64,000 bases of DNA from Taibaiella sp. (GCA_013815385.1 JACDGL010000005.1:162117-226116); one strand, 5' to 3'. Positions 32,169-42,756 are shown, counted from the first letter of the stretch. Notes: generated by a model not told the origin, from the sequence alone. Program-made: numbers and translations.

Positions 32169-32717
32169 ATGTTACCCAATCCCTGGCATGCGGTAAGTTA
32201 TGGCTCCAATGTGCCAGATGTAGTAACTGCAATAATAGAAATACCCCGCAATTCGCGGGCTAAATACGAGCTGGATAAAGAAACCGGGATGCTAAGGCTG
32301 GACCGCGTGCTTTATTCATCAGTTTATTACCCAGCTAATTACGGCTTTGTACCCCAAACCTACTGCGATGACAAAGATCCGCTGGATATACTGGTGCTAT
32401 CGCAGATAGATATGCAGCCCCTGTGCCTGGTAGAAGCCAAGATAATAGGGGTGATGCGCATGCTGGACCAGGGGGAAGCGGATGACAAGCTAATAGCCGT
32501 ATGTGCCAATGACATGAGCGTGGCCCACGTAAATGATATCAGTGAATTATCTTCCCACTTCATAGATGAACTGCGCCACTTTTTTGAAGAATATAAGCGA
32601 CTGGAGAATAAAGTAGTGAAAATAGAAGATTTTCAGGGCGCTCGACTGGCGAAGAAGATATTGATGCACAGCATCAATGACTACCAGGTAAAATTTGGCA
32701 AAAAAGAAACCGTATGA
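32169..32717 (+). CDS. ppa: Inorganic pyrophosphatase (class A)
   Basis: The ATG at 32169 gives 182 residues; an upstream in-frame TTG overlaps the promoter and is unlikely. The family signature is [11 protein letters not shown], with the three Asp that hold Mg. Other conserved parts are [25 protein letters not shown] and [13 protein letters not shown]. It hydrolyses pyrophosphate made in biosynthesis. The last four bases overlap the start of the TSUP-family gene (ATGA), so the two are coupled. Confidence 0.96.
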   Translation: MLPNPWHAVSYGSNVPDVVTAIIEIPRNSRAKYELDKETGMLRLDRVLYSSVYYPANYGFVPQTYCDDKDPLDILVLSQIDMQPLCLVEAKIIGVMRMLDQGEADDKLIAVCANDMSVAHVNDISELSSHFIDELRHFFEEYKRLENKVVKIEDFQGARLAKKILMHSINDYQVKFGKKETV

Positions 32718-33142
32718 CCACAGGTACACTAATAGGGCTGCTGATAGTTGGCTTTCTGGCCGGGGTATTGAGCAGCATGGTTGGTATTGGCGGGGGGCTG
32801 GTAGTGGTACCGGCACTTGTATTTATGTTCGGCATGAGCCAGAAAATGGCTCAGGGCACATCGCTGGCTATGCTGCTGCCACCGATAGGAATACTGAGCG
32901 TTATCATTTATTATAAGGCTGGCAATGCCAAAATAAGTTATGCGGGGATTATGTGCATCACCTTTGTACTGGGCAGCTACCTGGGCAGCAAATGGGTGAA
33001 CCAGATAAGCACAATAACGGTAAAAAGAATATTTGCCATCTTCATGCTAGTGGTAGCTGTTAAATATTTGTTCTTCGACACCAATACTAAAAACAAAGGT
33101 GTAAGCCCCGCCATAACCGATTCAACCATCAACACAAAATAA
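32714..33142 (+). CDS. Half-size TSUP/TauE-SafE family membrane protein
   Basis: This 142-residue protein has about four helices. It opens [31 protein letters not shown], the repeated TSUP motif with G-x-G-G-G, followed by [13 protein letters not shown]. Full TSUP transporters are about 250 residues with two such halves; this one has a single half and probably dimerises. The family moves sulfite, sulfoacetate or other organic anions; the substrate is not evident. It overlaps ppa by four bases and is followed by asnS 15 bases later, suggesting one transcript. Confidence 0.88.
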   Translation: MTTGTLIGLLIVGFLAGVLSSMVGIGGGLVVVPALVFMFGMSQKMAQGTSLAMLLPPIGILSVIIYYKAGNAKISYAGIMCITFVLGSYLGSKWVNQISTITVKRIFAIFMLVVAVKYLFFDTNTKNKGVSPAITDSTINTK

Positions 33143-33157
33143 TACTACAGCAACTAT

Positions 33158-34588
33158 ATGCCACGTACCAGGATAAAAGACATTTTAGCCAGCGATAAGA
33201 CAGACTATACAGTAACCATAAAGGGATGGGTACGCTCTTTCAGGAATAACCAGTTCATAGCGCTGAATGACGGATCGTGCTTAAATAACCTACAGGCAGT
33301 AATAACCCTTGATACTGACGAAGCGCTGGTACGCAATATAAATCCCGGCGCATCGCTAAGCATAACCGGTACGGTGGTAGCATCACTTGGTAAGGGACAG
33401 AAGGTAGAGCTGAAAACTGAAAGCATAGAGCTGCTGGGCGCATGCGATCCTGAAAAATATCCGCTACAGCTAAAAAACAAGCCGAGCCTGGAATACCTGC
33501 GCGAGATAGCCCACCTGCGTTTCCGCACCAATACATTCGGGGCAGTTTTCCGTGTGCGGCATACGCTGGCCTATGCTATCCATAAATTCTATAACGACCG
33601 TGGATTTGTGTACCTGCACACCCCTATCGTTACAGGATCTGATGCTGAGGGCGCGGGAGAAATGTTCAGGGTGACGACATTGCCGTTTGATAACCCGCCA
33701 CGCAATGAGGATAACAGCATAGACTATAAAGAAGATTTCTTTGGCAAGAGCACTAACCTGACCGTGAGCGGCCAACTGGAAGCCGAACTGGGCGCGATGG
33801 CATTTGGTGAAGTATATACTTTTGGCCCTACCTTCCGTGCCGAGAACTCTAATACAGCAAGGCACCTGGCAGAATTCTGGATGATAGAACCTGAAGTAGC
33901 TTTCAATGATATTAACGACAATATGGACCTGGCGGAGGATTTTATCCGCTACATAATTGGCTATGCTATGGAGCATAACAGAGAAGACCTTGATTTCCTC
34001 GCTACACGTCTGGCAGATGAAGACAAACAAAAGCCAATGAACGAGCGCAGCGAAATGGGCCTTGTAGAAAAACTGGATGTTGTGCTGAATAATAAATTTG
34101 AACGCATCACCTATACCGAGGCTATAGATATTTTATTGCAGTCGCCCCACTACAAGAAAAAGAAATTTCAGTATGATGTAAGCTGGGGCATAGACCTGCA
34201 AAGCGAGCACGAACGCTACCTGGTGGAAAAACACTTTAAGAAACCTGTAATAGTAACCGGCTATCCTAAAGATATAAAGGCCTTCTACATGCGCCAGAAT
34301 GACGATGGCAAGACAGTAGCGGCTATGGATATACTGGCACCGGGCATAGGCGAAATAGTTGGCGGATCGCAACGCGAGGAACGGCTGGAAAAACTTTTGC
34401 AGCGCATGGAAGAGATGCATATACCCGCACATGAAATGGAGTGGTACCTTGATACCCGCCGCTTTGGTACCGTGCCGCACGCAGGCTTTGGACTTGGCTT
34501 TGAGCGTATAGTCCAGTTCGTGACCGGAATGGGTAATATAAGGGATGTAATACCCTTCCCGCGCACGCCGAAGAATGCGGAGTTTTAA
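33158..34588 (+). CDS. asnS: Asparagine-tRNA ligase
   Basis: This 476-residue class II synthetase has an N-terminal OB anticodon-binding fold ([21 protein letters not shown]) and the catalytic motifs: motif 2 [25 protein letters not shown] and motif 3 [27 protein letters not shown]. The [10 protein letters not shown] form and the lack of AspRS-type insertions fit AsnRS. Normal length. It lies in a run with ppa, TSUP, and the helix-hairpin-helix gene downstream. Confidence 0.96.
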   Translation: MPRTRIKDILASDKTDYTVTIKGWVRSFRNNQFIALNDGSCLNNLQAVITLDTDEALVRNINPGASLSITGTVVASLGKGQKVELKTESIELLGACDPEKYPLQLKNKPSLEYLREIAHLRFRTNTFGAVFRVRHTLAYAIHKFYNDRGFVYLHTPIVTGSDAEGAGEMFRVTTLPFDNPPRNEDNSIDYKEDFFGKSTNLTVSGQLEAELGAMAFGEVYTFGPTFRAENSNTARHLAEFWMIEPEVAFNDINDNMDLAEDFIRYIIGYAMEHNREDLDFLATRLADEDKQKPMNERSEMGLVEKLDVVLNNKFERITYTEAIDILLQSPHYKKKKFQYDVSWGIDLQSEHERYLVEKHFKKPVIVTGYPKDIKAFYMRQNDDGKTVAAMDILAPGIGEIVGGSQREERLEKLLQRMEEMHIPAHEMEWYLDTRRFGTVPHAGFGLGFERIVQFVTGMGNIRDVIPFPRTPKNAEF

Positions 34589-34600
34589 AAAGAACAGCCG

Positions 34601-35107
34601 ATGAAGAATGCCCTGAAATCGTATGCCGCTTTCACCCGTACAGAACGTGTAGGCATTATGATATTGTGTGGGTTGATATTACTACTTATAGCGGTACGCT
34701 TCACCATGCAGTATTGGGTGCGACCAGCAAATAATGATGCAGACCAACGGAACCTAAATATAGCCTGGCAAGCCTTCCAGAAAAAGAATGAGGAAGTAGC
34801 TGTAAATAAATATAGTGTAAAGAGCAGCAGTAGTTCTATAGCAATTACTCCCAATTCAGATACCATTCACACAGCACCAAGCAAAATACATGCAACCGGT
34901 GGGAAGCTATTTTACTTTGACCCTAATACATTAGATAGTTCCGGATTCAGGAAGCTGGGGCTCAAAGAAAAGACCACCGCCATATTGCTGCACTGGCGGG
35001 CCAAGGGCAAACACTTCTACAATAAAGACGAACTGAAAAAAGTATATACCCTTTCCCCTGAAGAGTACGCCCGGCTGGAGCCTTATATAAAGATCGCAAA
35101 GAATTGA
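34601..35107 (+). CDS. Membrane-anchored helix-hairpin-helix protein (ComEA-like)
   Basis: This 168-residue protein has one membrane helix around residues 18-35 and a polar linker. A C-terminal HhH domain follows (FDPNTLDSSGFRKLGLKEKTTAILLHWRAKGKHFYNKDEL, then LSPEEYARLEPYI). Such domains bind DNA or form helical bundles. In Bacteroidota these anchored proteins resemble ComEA but a role in DNA uptake is not shown. It begins 12 bases after asnS, so it is probably co-transcribed. Confidence 0.85.
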   Translation: MKNALKSYAAFTRTERVGIMILCGLILLLIAVRFTMQYWVRPANNDADQRNLNIAWQAFQKKNEEVAVNKYSVKSSSSSIAITPNSDTIHTAPSKIHATGGKLFYFDPNTLDSSGFRKLGLKEKTTAILLHWRAKGKHFYNKDELKKVYTLSPEEYARLEPYIKIAKN

Positions 35108-35180
35108 TATTGTATGACTAATAGTTTTAAAATGAGCGGAATTTGAGCTAAATTGCGCCACATTTTGCAAGGAGATAGTT

Positions 35181-36320
35181 ATGGATTTTAATTACACAGA
35201 TACGCAGCTGCAAATAGCAGAAATGATAAAGGATTTTGCAGCGAAACACATTCGTCCGGAAATGATGGAGTGGGACGAAAAACAAATATTCCCTAAAGAC
35301 CTTTTTCATAAAATGGGAGAACTGGGGCTAATGGGCGTATTGGTACCTACCGAATACGGAGGCTCCGGGCTTGGGTATTTCGAGTATGTAACTGTGGTGA
35401 GTGAGATAGCTAAGGTATGTGGCTCTATAGGCCTTTCTGTCGCGGCACACAATTCATTGTGTACCGGGCATATCCAGTACTTTGGTAATGAAGAGCAGAA
35501 GAAAAAATATCTTCCTAAACTGGCAACTGGTGAGTGGGTAGGCGCATGGGGGCTAACGGAAGCCAATACCGGCAGCGATGCAGGTAATATGCGATGCACT
35601 GCTGTGAAGGACGGCGACCATTGGGTACTGAATGGCACCAAGAACTGGATAACACACGGTATAAGCGGTGATGTAGCTGTAGTACTGGCACGCACCGGTG
35701 AGCCACGCGCAAAGAATAACGCAACTACCTTTATAGTAGAAAGAGGAACCCCTGGTTTTGCTGCGGGCAAAAAGGAAAATAAGCTGGGTATGCGTGCCTC
35801 TGAAACGGCCGAAATGATATTTGATAACTGCCGTATATCAGACGCGCAACGTATGGGCGAAGTGGGCGATGGCTTCCACCAGGCTATGAAAGTGCTTGAT
35901 GGCGGTCGCATATCTATAGCAGCACTGGCGCTGGGCATAGCTAAGGGCGCTTATGAAGCATCTATAAAATATGCTAAAGAACGCCACCAGTTCGACCAAC
36001 CAATAGCCAACTTCCAGGCCATAGCCTTTAAGCTGGCTGATATGGCTACTAAAATAGAGGCTGCTGAGCTGCTGATATACCAGGCATCGGACATGAAGAA
36101 CAGAGGCGAAAAGATGACCAAGGAAGCTGCAATGGCAAAGTATTACGCTTCGGAGATATGTGTACAGATATCTACTGATGCGGTACAGATATTTGGAGGC
36201 TACGGCTATACAAAGGATTTCCCTGTAGAAAAATTTTACCGTGATAGTAAGCTGTGTACCATTGGAGAAGGAACCTCTGAGATACAAAAAATGGTGATAT
36301 CGCGCGAGGTATTGAAATAA
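35181..36320 (+). CDS. Acyl-CoA dehydrogenase
   Basis: This 379-residue flavoenzyme has the family motifs GAWGLTEANTGSDAG and WVLNGTKNWITHG (FAD and substrate contacts). DAVQIFGGYGYTKDFPVEKFYRDSK leads to the C-terminal TIGEGTSEIQKMVISR, where the Glu of GEGTSEI is the catalytic base position of short- and medium-chain enzymes. It oxidises acyl-CoA in fatty-acid or branched-chain amino-acid breakdown, passing electrons to ETF. It has a good AAGGAG ribosome-binding site before the ATG and a strong terminator after it. Confidence 0.95.
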   Translation: MDFNYTDTQLQIAEMIKDFAAKHIRPEMMEWDEKQIFPKDLFHKMGELGLMGVLVPTEYGGSGLGYFEYVTVVSEIAKVCGSIGLSVAAHNSLCTGHIQYFGNEEQKKKYLPKLATGEWVGAWGLTEANTGSDAGNMRCTAVKDGDHWVLNGTKNWITHGISGDVAVVLARTGEPRAKNNATTFIVERGTPGFAAGKKENKLGMRASETAEMIFDNCRISDAQRMGEVGDGFHQAMKVLDGGRISIAALALGIAKGAYEASIKYAKERHQFDQPIANFQAIAFKLADMATKIEAAELLIYQASDMKNRGEKMTKEAAMAKYYASEICVQISTDAVQIFGGYGYTKDFPVEKFYRDSKLCTIGEGTSEIQKMVISREVLK

Positions 36321-36338
36321 GAATAGTTAACAATATAA

Positions 36339-36374
36339 AAAGAGCGGAAGGCAGACAGTCTTCCGCTCTTTTTA
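36339..36374. terminator. Two-way terminator between the acyl-CoA dehydrogenase gene and ccmF
   Basis: AAAAGAGCGGAAG-gcagacagt-CTTCCGCTCTTTTT is a long perfect stem with A-run and T-run on either side. It serves both convergent genes. Confidence 0.92.
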
Positions 36375-36381
36375 TTTATGA

Positions 36382-38865
36382 TCATAACGTTTCCCTACGT
36401 GTGATGATACTTTTTTTACTTAACAGGCTCCAGATGCTGATGAAGAAGCCGAGCACCATTACTATCACCCCTATCCACAACACATTGATGAATGGGAATA
36501 CCAGCGCTTTCAATACTATATAATTGTCCTTAGGATCAGTTTGCTTTATCTGTATCTCCGCCGCATTTTGTGCCGGTATTATTTTACTTAGCCGCGTATA
36601 CAAGCCCCTGTTGCGCAGTGTGTCATCAATCGTATTCTCGTACTGGCTGCGGATGTAATAAATGGGATGCATTTCCTGTCCAGGGCCTTTCATATCATAT
36701 ACGGAAAGCAGTGCGGCTACGGCAATATCGCCTGTTTGTGGTTTGTACCTTGGGTCGCTCACCTGTGTATTAAAGCCATTGAAAACTATATACCCATTAT
36801 TGATAAATATAGTATCGCCCTTATGTACCAGGTGGCTTTCGTACTTGCTTGTATCGGTTTTCTTAGACGGATCCATTACCGAGGTAACATAGGTAAATAT
36901 GTCTTTGTTCCAGTAATGTTTGGTAGCAGGTGTAGGCGTAATGCCTACCTGCCCCTTTACATTTACAAAAGCATCGGGGTACATAGTAAATGCTTCCAGC
37001 ACATTATGTGTTGCTGAATCGGCACGGACATAATCGACCCGGTAAAAAATGCGTGGGTCTTTGGCGGAAGAAGAGTCGCCACGGTATGTAATGACGTAGT
37101 CCTGCATGGCCACCGGTGTATTGATGAACAGCATAATATTATCAGCGCTCTCCCTAGCATTTGCGGCATCACTACCCTTGCCCATATCCATGAGTACCCC
37201 AAGTGTATTTTGAGAAATGATGTGCTTATTAAACGAGGAGAGCAATATGCCCATCAGCACCATTGCAAAACCCAGATGCGCAATAGCAGGGCCAAGCTTT
37301 TTCAGCTTTGCCTTCTGGATAACGATAGCATAGTAGATATTAGCTACTATACCATAGCTGGCTGCAAATAACATGAGGCAATACTGCCATGCATTTATAT
37401 GCTGTTCATATCCTATAAATAAGGCCAGGGCTAAAGCAATAACACCGGTTGTAACCAGGCGGCGCCATACACTCCTGCCATCGGTATGCTTAAATTTCAT
37501 GAAGAGCACTGTGGCAGAGAGCAGGCCGACAATAATTGCTACCCATACCTGTATACTATTGTAATGCTGCAAGGGGCTAACAGGAGGCGCTATATCCTTA
37601 CCGCTTATCCACTTGGCCAGTGGCGACCATACAGGGATAGATGTGGTTATAGCTATCTGTACAGAGGAAAGTAAAAGAATAAAAGAACCGATGAACATCC
37701 AAAACTCACGCGTCAGTGTTTCTTCCTCTGATTTAACACGAGGCAGTTCCTTCCAGCGGGTTACCAGTAAGCCAATACATAATAGGAGCAGTAACCCGAT
37801 AACGATGAGTAAATGATAGGTTAGCGCTGTACCATCGCCTGTAAATGCGTGTACGGATGTTTTCCCCAATATACCTGTACGGGTGAGGAAGGTAGAATAC
37901 CATACCAGACAATAGGTGAACATGAACAACAGGAATGTAGCAGGCAAAGAACGCTTGGTAGCTTTATATACCAACAGCGTATGCATGCCGGCTATAAGCG
38001 TAAGCCACGGAACCAGCGATGCGTTCTCTACCGGATCCCAGGCCCAATAGCCGCCAAAGTTGAGCGATTCATAAGCCCATGCGCCACCCATAATGATACC
38101 GGTACCCAGTATGCCACCTGAGAATAGTGCCCATACCAATGCAGGCTTTACCCATTCGGTATATTCCCTTTTCCAGAGCGCAGCAATGCAAAATGCGAAA
38201 GGGATCAATGTAGAAGAGAAACCAAGGAAAAGCACAGGAGGATGTATTGTCATCCAGTAGTTCTGCAGCAGAACATTGAGGCCATTGCCATCTTTAATAA
38301 AGTCAAGATAATTAGGCATGGAGAATACAGGTGCGCCCTGCATGGTAGTACGCAATAATAAAAATGGTGTGCTGCCAACTCTTATATGCGGGCCAAAATA
38401 CAAGCCCAATATCATGGTGGCCAGGCATACCTGTACCATAGCTATTATGGTCATGGTGCGTGTCTCCAACCTGCGGGCAGTACCCATTACAATGCACCCC
38501 AGCACCGCATGCCACAAGGTCCATAGCATAAAGCTGCCTTCCTGCCCTTCCCAAAAGCAGGAGAATAAATATTTAAGCGGCAGCGCTCTGGATGAGTGCT
38601 CCCATGCGTAGTGGTATTCAAAAAGATGGCTGGATATGATATAATAAAGAACAGAGAAAATACCTATTACGGAGACTGTGTGAAAGATGAACCCATAACG
38701 CCCCATAGACCGCCATGTACTTTCCCCTATACCTGTGCGCTCTGCCTGTACAGCGCGCCAGTAGGTAAACGCACTGAACAGCGCCGCCACAAAAGATGTG
38801 ATAACAAAAAACTGGCCCAGTTTCCCGGGCCCAAGGTGTTCACCTATATACTCAACGGTACTCAT
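36382..38865 (-). CDS. ccmF: Cytochrome c maturation heme lyase CcmF/CcsA family
   Basis: This 827-residue protein has about 15 membrane helices and the tryptophan-rich heme-binding motif GGYWAWDPVENASLVPWL. Conserved His occur in periplasmic loops (for example WMTIHPPVLFLGF, LLIVIGLLLLLC region). A large periplasmic domain near the C-terminus (residues about 560-780) precedes the last helix. Together with CcmE it attaches heme to apocytochromes, such as the three cytochromes encoded at 22921-25942. It follows ccmE on the same strand with a 41-base gap. Confidence 0.94.
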   Translation of the reverse strand: MSTVEYIGEHLGPGKLGQFFVITSFVAALFSAFTYWRAVQAERTGIGESTWRSMGRYGFIFHTVSVIGIFSVLYYIISSHLFEYHYAWEHSSRALPLKYLFSCFWEGQEGSFMLWTLWHAVLGCIVMGTARRLETRTMTIIAMVQVCLATMILGLYFGPHIRVGSTPFLLLRTTMQGAPVFSMPNYLDFIKDGNGLNVLLQNYWMTIHPPVLFLGFSSTLIPFAFCIAALWKREYTEWVKPALVWALFSGGILGTGIIMGGAWAYESLNFGGYWAWDPVENASLVPWLTLIAGMHTLLVYKATKRSLPATFLLFMFTYCLVWYSTFLTRTGILGKTSVHAFTGDGTALTYHLLIVIGLLLLLCIGLLVTRWKELPRVKSEEETLTREFWMFIGSFILLLSSVQIAITTSIPVWSPLAKWISGKDIAPPVSPLQHYNSIQVWVAIIVGLLSATVLFMKFKHTDGRSVWRRLVTTGVIALALALFIGYEQHINAWQYCLMLFAASYGIVANIYYAIVIQKAKLKKLGPAIAHLGFAMVLMGILLSSFNKHIISQNTLGVLMDMGKGSDAANARESADNIMLFINTPVAMQDYVITYRGDSSSAKDPRIFYRVDYVRADSATHNVLEAFTMYPDAFVNVKGQVGITPTPATKHYWNKDIFTYVTSVMDPSKKTDTSKYESHLVHKGDTIFINNGYIVFNGFNTQVSDPRYKPQTGDIAVAALLSVYDMKGPGQEMHPIYYIRSQYENTIDDTLRNRGLYTRLSKIIPAQNAAEIQIKQTDPKDNYIVLKALVFPFINVLWIGVIVMVLGFFISIWSLLSKKSIITRRETL

Positions 38866-38906
38866 TCAAATATTGCAGGTTATGTGGATAATATATCTCT
38901 TACAGA

Positions 38907-39302
38907 TCAGCTGGGTTTCCCTTCAGCTATCATATCTTTTTTATACTTAGACGGGCATTTCATCTGTATCTGCGAGCAATGGAATTCACCATTCTGCACA
39001 TAGCCTTTCATTACTATCTGCTCTGATTTTTCAATATCCGTTGGTGTTTCCCCATTGAATATTACCCTATCTACATTGCCCGACTTATCTTTTGCATAGA
39101 AATAAAAATGGTTAGGGTCAACGTGCGGATTGTAGCTCATTCCCTTATCTTTCTCCAACGTGCCGATGACATGATAGACCTTACCCTGCTGCCTGGATGC
39201 CGATGCAAATGTTTCATAAGTGCTGAAGTCGCCAAACATACTTACAATAACACAAACTGCTACCGCAACTAATACTAAGAGAACAATGTGTGATTTTTTC
39301 AT
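38907..39302 (-). CDS. ccmE: CcmE heme chaperone, CxxxY type
   Basis: This 131-residue protein has one N-terminal membrane anchor (residues 5-22) and a periplasmic OB-like domain (YHVIGTLEKDKGMSYNP, FYFYAKDKSGNVDRVIFNG, IVMKGYVQNGEFHCSQIQ). In E. coli CcmE the covalent heme is bound to a His in an HxxxY motif; here the same place reads CPSKY, Cys116 and Tyr120. CcmE proteins of this CxxxY type are known from some bacteria and archaea. It lies just before ccmF and is probably co-transcribed. Confidence 0.93.
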   Translation of the reverse strand: MKKSHIVLLVLVAVAVCVIVSMFGDFSTYETFASASRQQGKVYHVIGTLEKDKGMSYNPHVDPNHFYFYAKDKSGNVDRVIFNGETPTDIEKSEQIVMKGYVQNGEFHCSQIQMKCPSKYKKDMIAEGKPS

Positions 39303-39417
39303 AACCTATATAATACAGGTATTATTTTACTGTTTATTCTTGGATAAGTAAAGGTACAGCGAAAACACCTTTCTTTTGATTTAAGTTTTAATTTTGCGGC
39401 TGTAACGCATTAGTAGT

Positions 39418-40461
39418 ATGAAAGATCTGTTCAATTTCGATCCCAATTCAGTAGGGCTAAAATCTAATAATATATTCGGGCTCCCTTTTAAAGAAAATGA
39501 GGCACAGGTAGTATTACTACCCGTACCGTGGGAGGTAACAGTATCCTACAGATTGGGTACAGCACGTGGTCCTGAGCACATTTATGATGCATCTATGCAG
39601 GTAGATCTTTATGATCCTGATGTAGTAGATGGCTGGAAAAAAGGGTTTCATATGCTGCCTATTGATAAGAACATAAGGCGCAAAAGTGATTACCTGCGCC
39701 AATGCGCGGAGCTGATACTTTCTCATATTATAGATGGGGGTGATGTAAAGGATAACGAGCAGCTTGCAGGCAAGCTGAATGAGATAAACAATGGCGGACG
39801 CATGCTGAGCGACTGGGTGTACGAAATGACCGCCTGCCTGCTGAAAGCAGGAAAAAAGGTAGGCCTGGTGGGCGGCGACCATAGTACCCCTTTGGGATAC
39901 CTCAAAGCGCTGAGTGAAATACATAAAGATTTTGGCATATTACAGATAGATGCACATGCCGATCTTCGGGAGGCATATGAAGGGTTTACCTATTCTCATG
40001 CATCTATTATGTATAATGTGCTGAAGGAAATACCGGAAATGAAAAAGCTGGTACAGGTAGGTGTACGGGACTATTGTGATCATGAACTGATGATGATACG
40101 GGAACAGCCCCATCGCATAGCCACCTACTTTGATAAAGACCTGAAAACCCGCCAGTACGAAGGGGATACATGGAAGAAAATATGTGAGGACATTATATCG
40201 GAACTACCAAAGAAGGTATATATCAGCTTTGATATAGACGGCCTGGACCCCAAACTATGCCCTAATACCGGCACACCAGTACCGGGAGGCTTTGAGCTGG
40301 ACCAGGTATTTTATCTGTTAAAAGTACTTCATGCCAGCGGCCGCGAGCTGATAGGCTTCGATCTTAACGAGGTATCGTGCGGTGAGCATACGGCTGATGG
40401 TATAGATGGTATAGTAGGCGCGCGTGCACTGTACAAGCTATGCAACTATATGATAGCGTAA
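39418..40461 (+). CDS. Agmatinase/arginase-family ureohydrolase
   Basis: The 347-residue enzyme has the dinuclear Mn motifs of the family: VGGDHSTPLGYL, QIDAHADLREAY, HASIMYN and SFDIDGLDPKLCPNTGTPVPGG. The N-terminal 130 residues include an insertion not seen in small agmatinases, which is common in the Bacteroidota branch. The substrate may be agmatine, arginine or another guanidino compound; the sequence does not decide. A -7-like TAATTTTG lies at 39389-39396. It has its own promoter and is convergent with the MBL-fold gene. Confidence 0.9.
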   Translation: MKDLFNFDPNSVGLKSNNIFGLPFKENEAQVVLLPVPWEVTVSYRLGTARGPEHIYDASMQVDLYDPDVVDGWKKGFHMLPIDKNIRRKSDYLRQCAELILSHIIDGGDVKDNEQLAGKLNEINNGGRMLSDWVYEMTACLLKAGKKVGLVGGDHSTPLGYLKALSEIHKDFGILQIDAHADLREAYEGFTYSHASIMYNVLKEIPEMKKLVQVGVRDYCDHELMMIREQPHRIATYFDKDLKTRQYEGDTWKKICEDIISELPKKVYISFDIDGLDPKLCPNTGTPVPGGFELDQVFYLLKVLHASGRELIGFDLNEVSCGEHTADGIDGIVGARALYKLCNYMIA

Positions 40462-40468
40462 ACTAATA

Positions 40469-41311
40469 TTAACTTAGCTGGCTAAGGGGAAAGGTATCTT
40501 TAAGCCGGATACCTTTTTCTGTTTCCTGCAGAGTGCAGCACTCTGTTTTGTTATCATGCTCCAGAAACAGTACCCAGTCTTTTGCGGCGGCCTCTGATAA
40601 TATTTTTTTCTTTTCGCGCAGCGTATCCAGCGGGCGCATATCATAGGCCATTACCCAGGGCAAAGACACATGCGCCGCACTTGGCACCAGGTCTGCGCAA
40701 TAAAGCAGTGTACGGCCGTTATAGTTGATCTCGGGCAGCATCATACAGTCCGTATGGCCATTCACATAGCGGATACGTATATCCTGCATCCATTCAGCAC
40801 CTTCAGTTGCATAAATCATTCTCAGCTGGCCGCTTTCCTGTATGGGTAAGATGTTTTCTTTAAGAAAAGATGCCTTTTCCCTGTCGTTAGGGTTTACTGC
40901 TGATTTCCAATGGTGTTCATTGCTCCAATACACGGCATTCTTAAATGCAGGCAATAATTTATCTCCTTCTTTCTTTATAGCACCGCCACAGTGATCGAAA
41001 TGGAGGTGTGTTAAAAAAACATCAGTAATATCATCTGTTGTGAACCCATGCGCAGATAAAGACCTTTCGATAGAATCATCTCCATGCGGAAAGTAGTGGC
41101 CAAAGAATTTTTCGTCCTGTTTTGTACCCATACCTGTATCTACTAGTATCCGGTAGTTACCATGCACGATCAGCAGGCACCGCATAGCCCATGAGCACAT
41201 ATTATTTTCATCTGCGGGGTTCGCTTTATTCCACATACTCTTAGGCACTACCCCATGCATGGCGCCACCATCCAGCTTAAAGTATCCCGCATTAACAGTG
41301 TATAGTTTCAT
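40469..41311 (-). CDS. MBL-fold metallo-hydrolase
   Basis: This 280-residue protein has the signature LTHLHFDHCGG (H-x-H-x-D-H), a later metal-ligand His in RYVNGHTDCMM, an Asp in LLYCADLVPSAAH, and a final His in LFLEHDNKTEC. The family includes lactonases, glyoxalase II and many other hydrolases; this branch resembles quorum-quenching-lactonase-like proteins of unknown substrate. It has no signal peptide. The next gene on the strand, an MFS protein, is 5 bases upstream, so they are co-transcribed. Confidence 0.9.
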   Translation of the reverse strand: MKLYTVNAGYFKLDGGAMHGVVPKSMWNKANPADENNMCSWAMRCLLIVHGNYRILVDTGMGTKQDEKFFGHYFPHGDDSIERSLSAHGFTTDDITDVFLTHLHFDHCGGAIKKEGDKLLPAFKNAVYWSNEHHWKSAVNPNDREKASFLKENILPIQESGQLRMIYATEGAEWMQDIRIRYVNGHTDCMMLPEINYNGRTLLYCADLVPSAAHVSLPWVMAYDMRPLDTLREKKKILSEAAAKDWVLFLEHDNKTECCTLQETEKGIRLKDTFPLSQLS

Positions 41312-41316
41312 ATAGC

Positions 41317-42660
41317 TTATGGCATTACAGTTTGCAGTTTCATCCTGCCTTGTTTCCTTGCTGCAATATACAAAATGACCGCACCCACTGCAAAGAAACC
41401 TATAAGCGCAAGTATAGAATTGCGCATGGAACCAGTAATATCTTCTATAAACCCGAACGAAAACATTCCTATCACAATGGCTATCTTCTCTGTAACATCG
41501 TAGAAGCTAAAAAAGGAAGCAGTATCGTGCGTGGGCGGCATCAATTTGGAATACGTGGAACGGCTTAGCGATTGTATACCGCCCATTACCAGGCCCACTA
41601 CGGCCGCTACTACAAAAAACTCTGCTGCAGTAGTAATAAAGTAGGCGCCAATGCACACGCCTATCCATATCATTACTACAAACAGCAATACATTCAGGTT
41701 ACCAAACCGTTCGGATAATTTAGCCATTATATATGCCCCAGCTATAGCAACCAATTGTATGATAAGGATAACCTCTATCAGCTGCGATGTTTCCATTTTC
41801 ATTTCCTTACTCCCAAACAGAGTAGCGGCAAGCATCACTGTCTGAACGCCCATGCTGTACATAAAGAATGCAGCCAGGTAGGTTTTAAGCACAGGCATAG
41901 CTTTTAGCTGCTGCCAAACTTTCTTTAATTCATCAAAACCATTTACCAGTACACTGCGCTTAGCTCTGGGTGGAGCCGGCTCATTTTTTGGCAACTTATA
42001 GAATGTGATCTGTGCAAAGCCAAACCACCATATACCTGTAAGCAAAAAAGAAAGGCGTGCAGGGAAGGAGGTATCTGTTATACCAAACCAATCAGGCTTT
42101 AGTACAAATACAAAACAGATAAGCTGCAACAGCACACTACCCACATACCCATAAGCAAAGCCCTGTGCGCTAACCCGATCCCGCTCATTCTCCAGAGCGA
42201 TTTCAGGGAGGAAAGCATTATAAAATACAAGGCTGCCGCAATAACCTATAGCGGCCATTACAAAACAGGCAATACCCCACTCCAAAGTATGTGCATTAAA
42301 AAAGTACAATCCGCAACATGCAGCAGAACCCAGGTAGCAGAATAATTTCATAAACGATTTCTTATTGCCTTTATAGTCTGCAATAGAAGATAATATAGGA
42401 GACAATATGGCTATAATGAGGTAGGCAGCGGCCAACGAATAATCGAACAAAACACTATTGGTAATACTATGCCCCATGAAAGAGACCTTATCGCTAACTA
42501 CGACATTGTTTTGCTTTGTAAGTGTTATGGCTGCATAATAAGCAGGAAATATAGTAGAAGTAATAACGAGATTATAAGCAGAATTTGCCCAATCGTACAT
42601 AGACCATGCACGTTGTACGCCTTTATCTGATCTTATCGCTGGTATTACCGGAGTTTCCAT
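41317..42660 (-). CDS. MFS transporter of the UMF1/Atg22 family
   Basis: This 447-residue protein has about 12 membrane helices. It starts with RAWSMYDWANSAYNLVITSTIFPAYY; MYDWANSAY is the mark of the UMF1/Atg22 group. Later parts include GGIQSLSRSTYSKLMPP, also typical. Fungal Atg22 exports amino acids from the vacuole; the substrate in bacteria is unknown. It is first of a two-gene set with the MBL-fold protein. Confidence 0.93.
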   Translation of the reverse strand: METPVIPAIRSDKGVQRAWSMYDWANSAYNLVITSTIFPAYYAAITLTKQNNVVVSDKVSFMGHSITNSVLFDYSLAAAYLIIAILSPILSSIADYKGNKKSFMKLFCYLGSAACCGLYFFNAHTLEWGIACFVMAAIGYCGSLVFYNAFLPEIALENERDRVSAQGFAYGYVGSVLLQLICFVFVLKPDWFGITDTSFPARLSFLLTGIWWFGFAQITFYKLPKNEPAPPRAKRSVLVNGFDELKKVWQQLKAMPVLKTYLAAFFMYSMGVQTVMLAATLFGSKEMKMETSQLIEVILIIQLVAIAGAYIMAKLSERFGNLNVLLFVVMIWIGVCIGAYFITTAAEFFVVAAVVGLVMGGIQSLSRSTYSKLMPPTHDTASFFSFYDVTEKIAIVIGMFSFGFIEDITGSMRNSILALIGFFAVGAVILYIAARKQGRMKLQTVMP

Positions 42661-42756
42661 GCAGCTAAAATAAAAATAAATACCCTGATATATAAATTAA
42701 GGTTTGATGACCCTATACTGTCGCGGTAAATGATAACGCGTTCTAATATTTTGCCA

